Shown in pieces: positions 56,539 to 64,000 of a DNA stretch of 64,000 bases. The notes beneath the pieces were generated by a model, which made no database searches, had not been told where the DNA came from, and saw nothing but the letters and a program-made list of their open reading frames with translations. The position numbers and the translations under genes are program-made. The DNA lies in contig KN880455.1 in assembly GCA_000934385.1 (NCBI GenBank), forward strand, positions 62,001 to 126,000, in the 5' to 3' direction. Position 1 is the first letter of the stretch. Each line of letters opens with the position of its first letter. Origin of the DNA: Cylindrobasidium torrendii FP15055 ss-10 (lineage: Eukaryota; Basidiomycota; Agaricomycetes; Agaricales; Physalacriaceae).

Positions 56539-58468
56539 ATGAGCAGTTGGCGATGGACAGCTCTTTTTGGACTTGCCTCGACTGTCAATGTGCTTGGCTC
56601 GCCGGCGAGCAAACATAGGTTCTCTACAGACGCACTGTCCGATGGCGCACTCCATCTGCCAATTTTCAGAAGTAGCGGCTCGAATTTGCAACGTCGGGGT
56701 TCTGTAGGGAGAATGGGACTGGGAGACTACTACGATGTGTGCGTGCAGACGCTGCTACTATATGACCACACACTAATATTCCCAATAGCGCATACAGCGT
56801 CATGGTCACGGTAGGGGACACCCAGACTCCATTGCTCGTAGGTAGGTACACCATTCTATCAGTTGTGCTTCCATATCAAATCTACGCCAGACACTGGCTC
56901 TGCAGACTTGTGGGTCACTTCAACGTCCTGTGGCACCCAGGAATGCAAAGAGGCGACCGTCAGTTTGTACGATGGGAAAAGCTTTCAATCTTCAGACATT
57001 CCTGTCGAAATTGACTATGGCGATTCGAACACTCCAACCGCAGCGAATGGTACCATTGGCCAGGACACCGTCAGCATTGCCGGCTTGAAGCTTGAAGGGC
57101 AATATCTTGCTTCTATGGACAGCACCAACACCAGCCTCGTCAACCTAGGAGATGCTGGAATTCTTGGACTTGGGTTCCCTCTGAACAGGTGCGCACCCCA
57201 TTTCTAGGTGGCCTTGACTCGCAAAATTCACACACCGCAGTCTAATCTGGTCCCAAGTTTTTTCAGCCACTGCGAACCGGCAATCGAAGCGCAGTCCCAG
57301 ACTTCGCGAGCCACCCGCGCTTCCTTTCTTTGAGTCCAACTTGCGAAGGGCGTCCTTCCCATCATTGAATTTTGACGAACTTGATGCGCGACAAGAAGAG
57401 ACGAAGAAGACCTCGAAGTACACGTCTCTTATCACTGCTTCGTATGCAGACATCGGGCCATTTCTTGTCCGCCTCGTAGAACAAGGCCAGCTCAACGAGC
57501 CTCTCTTCGCAGTAACGCTCCAACGAGACACGGTTGACCAGGGAGGGAATGTCGGCATGCTGAGTATCGGCGATCTTCCAGACGGTGTAAACAGCGACAG
57601 CCTGACCTGGGCACCTGTGAGGGCGTACAGTGTCAGTGATGGGGGTCTATCGCCACCGCCGGACTCGCCTGATGAAGTGCGTCAATCCTATCCTTCAACC
57701 GACCTCAACTCACTCATGAGCGTAGGAGTACCCAATATCCTGGGAAATCTTCCTTGATGCTATCTATTTTGACGGGGATGTCCTGCCTGCGTCCGAGCTC
57801 ATTGACCCGTCCATCAAACTCTCTGCGCTGCTTGACACAGGCAACTCGCTAATGCGAGGGCCTGCCGACCTCATCAGCTACATCTACACTAAAACAGGCG
57901 GAACTACATTCTCGTGCGACACAGCACACAACTTCACTGTCGTCGTCGGAGGCAAGAGCTTCCCGGTCGACCCTCGAGACTTTGTGTATTCGAATGGCCA
58001 GGGGGAATGTAACGCAAATATCGCGGTGACGGATGTTCCGACAACAGGCGGGGGATACTTGCATACCTGGAGCCTAGGAGATCCGTTCTTGAAGAGGTAC
58101 GCCCGTCTTTCACTCGGTAAAGCCGTTGCTCATGGGTTGCCAGCGTTCTCTCCGCCTTTCATTACGGGAATCTATCCCATCCGTCTCAGGACGGTGCGCG
58201 TATCGGGTTATTGTCGACGGTTCCGGACGATGCCAATGAACAGTACGCGGAGGCGGTCAAGGTCCAGCCGTTGTTCCAAACGTACGAGGCGGCGCCGACA
58301 GGGTTGCCTTCGGCAGCGAGTACAAATGCTGATGGTGTTGCGCAAGCTGCAGAGACTGGCTCGCTAGAGTCGAGCCACAGTGATGCGGGGTCTGCTTTAG
58401 GGATTGAAAATGGGCTTGTATATGGAATGGGACTTTTAGTGCTCGTGTGTACCACCGCTTTCGTTTGA
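56539..58468 (+). CDS. Secreted GPI-type aspartic protease (pepsin family A1)
   Basis: Six exons: 56539-56738, 56789-56841, 56891-57188, 57241-57676, 57726-58096, 58144-58468 (560 aa). A signal peptide precedes the pepsin fold. The first catalytic motif DTGSADLWV is at residue 85 and the second, LLDTGNSLMRGP, at residue 366. SLGDPFLKSVLSAFHYGN is the usual C-lobe end. A Ser/Ala/Thr-rich stretch and a final hydrophobic helix (GLVYGMGLLVLVCTTAFV) indicate a GPI anchor, so the enzyme is probably wall or membrane bound. Between the lobes a charged insert (about residues 205-255) could be a processing loop, as in yapsins. The second motif has Asn after DTG where Ser or Thr is usual. Confidence 0.9.
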
Positions 58469-58794
58469 TCTTTGCATTCTTTTGGGATACATACTGATGG
58501 GCTTTTGTTATACATAATAATGTTACTGTGACTTGTCGACCTCTCGAACCTGGTATCCGAGGCTGAAGCGCTGAACCTATACACCGGCGTCCATTTGGAC
58601 TACAATTTGCGTCCCTTCCTGGACTTGTCGCATCGCTGGCGGGCGGGAGTATCAAGCCGAATTCTCTTGAACAATGTGATTCCCAGGCAGGTATTACTAC
58701 GGCATAGAGGTACAACGACTTTATACTCCCAGACGACAACTAATAAATACGACCGGACCGGCACTACTAACGTCCTTGACTATGTACGCGACTT
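58469..58794. other. Intergenic between convergent genes
   Basis: 3' flanks only; no element recognised. Confidence 0.45.
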
Positions 58795-59569
58795 TTAGCG
58801 CCTGGAAAGATCCTCCTTTGAGGCCCTGTCTTCGGACTTCCCGCCCAGCGTGTCGTCCGGAATTGTCGACCCAGGACGCCTCGTCGGAACAGGCTTCCTC
58901 GGAATGAGGAAAGTGTTTGTGGATGGTGGCATATTTGCATTTGAAACAGATTGTGTCCTCCTTTTCTCGTCCGGGTACGAGCTATGGGATGAGGAGACCG
59001 TCGCTGACCGCGATTTATCGTCGTGGTAATTAGAAGGCACCGAGACGATAGATTGGCTGGCGGAACGTTTGCTGCCGCCCAGCACGCTCTGAAGACGGGG
59101 TAAAGCAGTCCGCCTGCAAGCCTCGGCCCAGCGGGTGGTTCGAGTCTCCGGTGCGGCAGTAGCGCTGCTCAGAGTGGAAGGGGACGCAATCGTGTGGGCG
59201 GGCAGAAAGTCATGAAACGAAGAGGGGCCAACGGGAGACAGCTGAGGGTGTCTGGAATCTAGACGCACATCAGCTCGAAGAAAAAGACCTTGGAAGCAGT
59301 GTACGGACCTGCGAAAGCATGAGGGCGGTCAGGCGCTGGATCATTGCTTTTCTTTCTGGCCACTGCGAACTGGCTCCCGGGGACACCAAGGTAGATTTGC
59401 CCATTTCTGGGATCCGTATATATGTACGTTTGTGTGTCTGCATCGTACGCAGTCCGCTCCAAGCCATCGAGGCGGAAACCATCCTATGCAATGTTAACTT
59501 CAGATTGGATTGGATCGAAAGGAAACAAAACAGACGCACAACTTCGTCGTATTGCGTCCAGCGACCCAT
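58795..59569 (-). CDS. Conserved small fungal protein (MGRWTQYDE type)
   Basis: Three exons in reading order: 59569-59540, 59483-59309, 59258-58795 (222 aa). The first exon has only ten codons (MGRWTQYDEV). The second gives RLDGLERTAYDADTQTYIY and GQIYLGVPGSQFAVARK. Together these form a short N-terminal domain I recognise from other Agaricomycetes, where the Tyr-Asp-Ala-Asp-Thr core is well kept. The remaining ~150 residues are Ser/Pro/Arg-rich and probably disordered. There is no signal peptide. Function is unknown. Confidence 0.78.
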
Positions 59570-60585
59570 GCTTATGCAGAAAAGAGTGTGGTGATATATT
59601 TTGTGCCAGATGGACTTTATACCCTCCTCTTTATACGTCCATGCAATAGTGCACGGACTGACGGACGCGGATACACCAGGTCCGTCTGTGCGCATGTAAG
59701 CAGGACCTCGTCACAGCCAAGTCTATTCAGGCGTTGCCTGAATCAACACATGGCTGTCCACTAACGACACGGAGTCAGAAGTTGTCACTCTCATTCTCCG
59801 ACATGAACTTGGCGAGGCCTACTGGCGGAGCGACAAGGCCGTTGTGCAGGTGTGCGGGGCGCCTTCCGAGTCGGCATGGCCGCCATTTAGGAGAGAGGAA
59901 AAAACCTCGAGAGTTTTTTTCTTTCGTGCCGCAACTCTATTGGAAAAAGGACTGAAGATTGAATGGACCCACAATTCGTGCTTTGTCATCCCGCATCCCG
60001 AGACCGGCCCCTGAAATATGCCGAACTTCGCACTTATAATTTTGGTCATGCTCAGGAAGCACCTGATTGGCCGCTAGTACTTAGTTTTTCCCTCCATGAG
60101 CTTCAGCCTCATTGGCCGAGTGTTACAGTGTAGATATTTGAGAAACTCAGTCGTGTATCGTGTGCTCAGTGTTGATTCTGTCACCTGTGGGATTCATGAC
60201 AAGCTTGCTGATATCATATCCCTCACATTTTTGAGTGCTCCAGAGTTGGGACTGGGTGTTACAACGTTACATATGTAGTTGACCACTGACTGATTCTGTT
60301 ATTGATGGACGGACGTCAATCGTTTTACAAGTAGAGCATATTGTTTGGCGGCGAGGAGCCTTCCTCCTCTTTTCTCCCAGTCTGTTAGACGCACGGAATA
60401 GAGGCCTTAACCAGTCTGCGTTGGCACTCAAGTCCAATATCGTGCCGCACGCCACACCGTTCGAGGTCAAAGCCGATCACGTGAGCAAGACCGGCGATCG
60501 CGGACCGCATGCCGCATCCTGACAATTGCGAGTTCTGTATGGCTTGTTGTTTTCCACATACCACCATCATCGTCGAATACTCGAG
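59570..60585. other. Divergent intergenic region
   Basis: About 1 kb between divergent genes. Apart from the TATA box noted, I see no gene or repeat. Confidence 0.45.
59615..59622 (-). promoter_or_regulatory. TATA box of the minus-strand gene at 58795-59569
   Basis: GTATAAAG on the minus strand lies 46 bp upstream of the start codon; a second copy follows a few bases further upstream. Confidence 0.5.
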
Positions 60586-61592
60586 ATGAACGCACCAGAG
60601 TATTCTTCGACTCCTGACTGCATGGCTCTGGGCAATATGTTACCAACATTGCCTTGGTGTGAAGAGCCTACAACATACGGTACATTGTTCGACGCTGCCG
60701 GCAGCGACGCAATGACGCGAGTGATGGGTGCACTGGAGAACTGGATTGTCTGTATTATACTGCAAAAGTATGAATGCTTGGCAGATGCTACTACTCAACG
60801 GTGCGTACACATTAACAACGGCTGGGCGTTTGCTGAACGCTACCCAAAGATACCACGAAGCACGATACCTGCCACAGGCTGTCGCAGACGTAGTTAACGC
60901 ATCATACCAAACTCCCTCAGCGCTCTTCTACACCATCGTCTTCCTGCTCCAACTCGCGACCACGGATTCCAAAAACTCGTCTGCCTCCGCGGGAGCGTGG
61001 TACACCGAGAGTTCGAGTGGCACTTACATTCACATTGCTCTGACAGTGCGGATGTGCTACATTTTGGCACTTGAGGTTTTGAACGAGACTGCTGCACTCC
61101 CACAACCCACATTGCACGAAAAGTACGTTCGGTATTGCCGTCATATCAAGACGGTACGGCTAATCATCAAACAGGATGGATTTCTGCCACATGGATTCAT
61201 TGACCGATTACATGTTTCTGAGGTGCTATGTCAAGGAGTCCCTTAAAGGCTACTACCCGCACGGACGCTACTCCATCGCACTTAGCGACGGAGCTCGCAG
61301 CTGTTGGAACAGTCGTCTTTCCCGTTTCGTTAAATTTGCGCCGAAGGGTTCGAAGCGCATTATAACGAGCTTCTTGGATCTTGCGTCTTTGGAATCGACG
61401 TATAAAAACGCGCCGCTGCGGAAGTTATGCGGCGTCCTCTTCAGAGTGTCCCGCATGCCCGACGCTATGCGCCACGGCTACTGGCGCCCTCACCCGCCGT
61501 CTACTATAAAGACGGTGGAGATTGAGCGTCCCAAGCCTTTCAGACCGATTAACATTGACTGGATGGAAGAGCAGGCGGAAATGATGGTGTGA
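60586..61592 (+). CDS. Orphan protein, three exons
   Basis: Exons 60586-60800, 60850-61122 and 61175-61592 (301 aa), with gtgcgt and gtacgt donors and in-phase joins. The first part is acidic and Cys/Thr-rich. The middle has NASYQTPSALFYTIVFLLQLA and IHIALTVRMCYILALEVLNE, two moderately hydrophobic helices. The last exon holds MDSLTDYMFLRCYVKESL and a basic region, ending PKPFRPINIDWMEEQAEMMV. No signal peptide and no known domain. Splice structure and even composition support a real gene; function cannot be proposed. Confidence 0.6.
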
Positions 61593-62961
61593 AGACTCGG
61601 AGAGGAACAAGCCTGTTGATGCAAACGCATTCAGGCTCTTTTTTTTTTTTTGCATTTACCATCTATTACTAGATATTGTCAGATACAGAATAGTTTGGAT
61701 GAAATAACGACTTTTTTGCAGTACCACTGGCGCGTGTGGGTAAATACCATTTAACTTCAGTCTTCATTCAAGAATGCCTTTCAAACAAAGGACATCCCGA
61801 ACCGAGTCAGAGTGCCTATTTATGCTGCACACAAGCTTCATAGATGAGGTCAATATTCGAAGGCCTGAGGTTAGATAAGGTCGAGGGGACGTGCATCATT
61901 GTATGCTTAAGTGGCCAACAGCATTATTCCTGGAAGGGAAGGAATCGCTAAAGTAAGCGCTCAAGTTGCTTCTATATGTCGAAGCTAGCTGCGCTGCATT
62001 GAAGCAGTCGCAGAGCGCGCGTATGATGCAGAGCCCTTGGGACGATCTTCTGTTCAATTCTGCACTGCCTCTGATTGAGCCCATCTATTTGTGTAAAGAA
62101 GAGTGTTGGTCGCCCTGGTAGCGCTTAATGCGAGTGAGATACGGATCAAGAACAATACCATGTAAGTAACATCTATCAGCAGTCTTCGAGCGTGAAAGCT
62201 CACTTGTGGTGACTTGGATGCATCGATTGACATCAATGTACATTCCTCGTGTTTACCAATGAGTAAATATACAACCTATTGTCGGAAGGCAAGTCCAGTT
62301 TTCTTTCACTGAACGCGACGTACCTTTGCTTGGGAAACAGCACTGATGTTAACAAAGAACAATTTGCGACCATGTTGTTACAGTCTCCTGGATTCAGGCT
62401 CATGCTGTCGATCAGTTGAGCCCTGCAGTTTTTTCAAGAAGGAACCAATGCAGCTTAGCACTGTATGCAGCTTCCGTCTCCGCTAAGCGCTATCATGCTG
62501 TAGTTGGATCTTTCCGTTCGAGACTGATATCGTCCCGATCATCAAAATGGCCGCTGGCCTCTTTCGGTTTTTTCCAGCATCTTGTGGGGACCATCAGCAG
62601 AAAATGGGCCTTGAAGGTAGGCCAGGCTCGAAATGCAAGGCGTGAGCCAGGCATGCACGCTGAACGCCTTTTAGGCTTTGTTTGGGTTTTGTTTGTACAC
62701 CGTGTATTGTGCCATTCCCTATTGTCCACATGCTCACTCCGGGTCGGTCGATTGGTGTGCCTTGACAAACAAAGGGGCCGCGGCGATGCCGGAGCGGGCA
62801 CTAAAAATTCCCATGCGCTATTGTTGGCGTAGGGCGAAACGAATAAATACAGAGCAAGGGGCCATGTGGTTCAGCCACCTTTCTTCCCCTCCCTTCCTCT
62901 CCCTTGGCCCCCCTCTCACGCCACTCTTGCCACTCACCACTTTCATTAACTTACGACTACA
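61593..62961. other. Intergenic region before the chitinase gene
   Basis: A run of about 12 T follows the upstream gene near 61640. No gene is recognised. The last ~150 bp are pyrimidine-rich and form the chitinase promoter and leader. Confidence 0.45.
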
Positions 62962-64000
62962 ATGCGTTCCGTGCAAGTTTTCAACCTTATTTCGCTGTAC
63001 TTTGCGGCGGGTGCTCTGGCAGTACCCACATGGATGCACGAGAGGATGAAGCGTGATGAAAATGGCTGCAGCGCGATTGCACCCTCCAGCGGCGCATCAG
63101 CCGTTTTCGCTGAGGGCGCATCGACCGCATCTGGGGCCGGGTCAACGACGGAAGCGGCAGTGCCGACGACGACGACGATTACTTATGCTTACACCACCAC
63201 TGTCTATGCAACGGCCTCTGCCTCGGCCACCCCGATTTCCACTGCCTCAAGTTCTGGTAACTCGACTGAGGAGGCGTCCGAATTGGTGTCTGCGGCATGG
63301 TACCCAGACTGGCTCGAGAACTTCACCCCTGCCAACATCTCATGGGACAAGTACACGATGGTCACCTACTCCTTTGGGTGCGTCCCACACGGTGTTGATA
63401 TGCACAGTTTACTGACACCGACCAACAGCATGACCACACCTGATACCTCAGTCATCGAGCTCTCCAACAACACCAAGCTCACCGAGTTCGTCCAGGTTGC
63501 CCATGAGAACGTACGCGATATGATTCTTTGCTCTTCCTTCGCTCACCTTGTTTATAGAACGTTACGGCGTTGATTTCGCTTGGTGGTTGGTCTGGGTCGC
63601 GCTACTTCTCCTCTGCTGTTGCCACTCCCGAAAATCGCACACTTTTCGCACAGACTGTCATGGATCTCGTGACAGAGTACGAGCTCGACGGTGTTGACTT
63701 CGAGTACGTGACCATGAATTTCATATAGGATGTTGCCGACTAACTTGTTCGCAGCTGGGAATACCCTGCCTCAAATGAGAGCCAGATTGGCTGCAACCTC
63801 TTCGATTCCAATGACACGGCCAACTTCCTTCTGTTCCTCCAGGAATTGCGCCAGGCAGACTGCGCGGACGACCTTATTCTCACTGCGGCAGTTGGGTCAA
63901 AGCCATGGCTCGATGCCACTGGTTCGCCTTCGACCAATGTGTCTGACTTTGCAGAAGTTTTGGACCACATCTGTATGACGCTCTCCATACATATACGAGG
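62962..64000 (+). CDS. GH18 chitinase, cut by the window edge
   Basis: Exons so far: 62962-63377, 63429-63510, 63558-63703, 63755-63972; a gtatga donor at 63973 starts an intron that runs off the window. A signal peptide (MRSVQVFNLISLYFAAGALA) is followed by a Ser/Thr/Ala-rich linker (residues ~35-105) placed before the catalytic domain. The domain starts at SAAWYPDWLENFTP and contains NVTALISLGGWSGSRYFSS and the catalytic motif DGVDFDWEYP (general acid Glu at residue 217, formed across the third intron). The enzyme hydrolyses chitin in the wall or outside the cell. The C-terminal half is missing here. Confidence 0.93.

Overview
The window is a nuclear segment of a filamentous basidiomycete, most likely an Agaricomycete. 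The evidence is 45-60 nt GT-AG introns in nearly every gene (donors mostly gtgcgt, gtacgt or gtatgt), about one gene per 2 kb on both strands, short intergenic spacers, and protein families typical of mushrooms (divergent F-box proteins, a DUF7330-like protein, GPI-anchored aspartic protease, GH18 chitinase). I rebuilt exon by exon 33 protein genes and one tRNA. Every exon chain was checked for phase by hand, but no transcript or database search was available.

Layout. 0.3-8 kb: a Yip1-domain Golgi protein, two tandem secreted Kex2-site proteins, CNOT11 (Ccr4-Not) and a TcdA-type tRNA-modification enzyme. 9-14.4 kb: a family 3 O-methyltransferase, a 580-residue tail-anchored protein on the minus strand and a small orphan. 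14.4-18.7 kb: an F-box/LRR gene, an F-box/Cys-pair gene and a RING/coiled-coil gene, all candidate ubiquitin-ligase parts. 18.9-25.2 kb: an SMP-30 lactonase, acidic nuclear-type protein A, and the SIN3 corepressor. 25.3-32.4 kb: an F-box-family fragment, a single-pass wall/membrane glycoprotein, an intronless orphan, a terminal-inverted-repeat element, tRNA-Gly(UCC), and protein B, a paralogue of A. 32.6-35 kb: a multipass membrane protein and BCP1. 35-37.4 kb: a gene-poor stretch. 37.4-46 kb: a Pumilio RNA-binding protein, a TLDc/OXR1 protein, a DUF7330-like protein and eEF1-gamma. 46-54 kb: a Zn2Cys6 transcription factor, a small type I membrane protein, RCE1 CAAX protease and an FN3-like/coiled-coil protein. 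54-64 kb: an F-box protein, a GPI-type aspartic protease, a small conserved cytosolic protein, an orphan, and a GH18 chitinase cut by the window edge.

Most genes look like independent housekeeping loci rather than a biosynthetic cluster. The points most worth following are: the tandem pair of secreted, Kex2-cleavable, Asp/His-rich proteins with matching TATA placement; the A/B paralogue pair sharing an undescribed C-terminal motif; a 6-nt microexon that is needed to build a canonical Zn2Cys6 motif; a four-exon membrane protein not visible as any single long reading frame; and an inverted-repeat element lying 39 bp from a tRNA gene.
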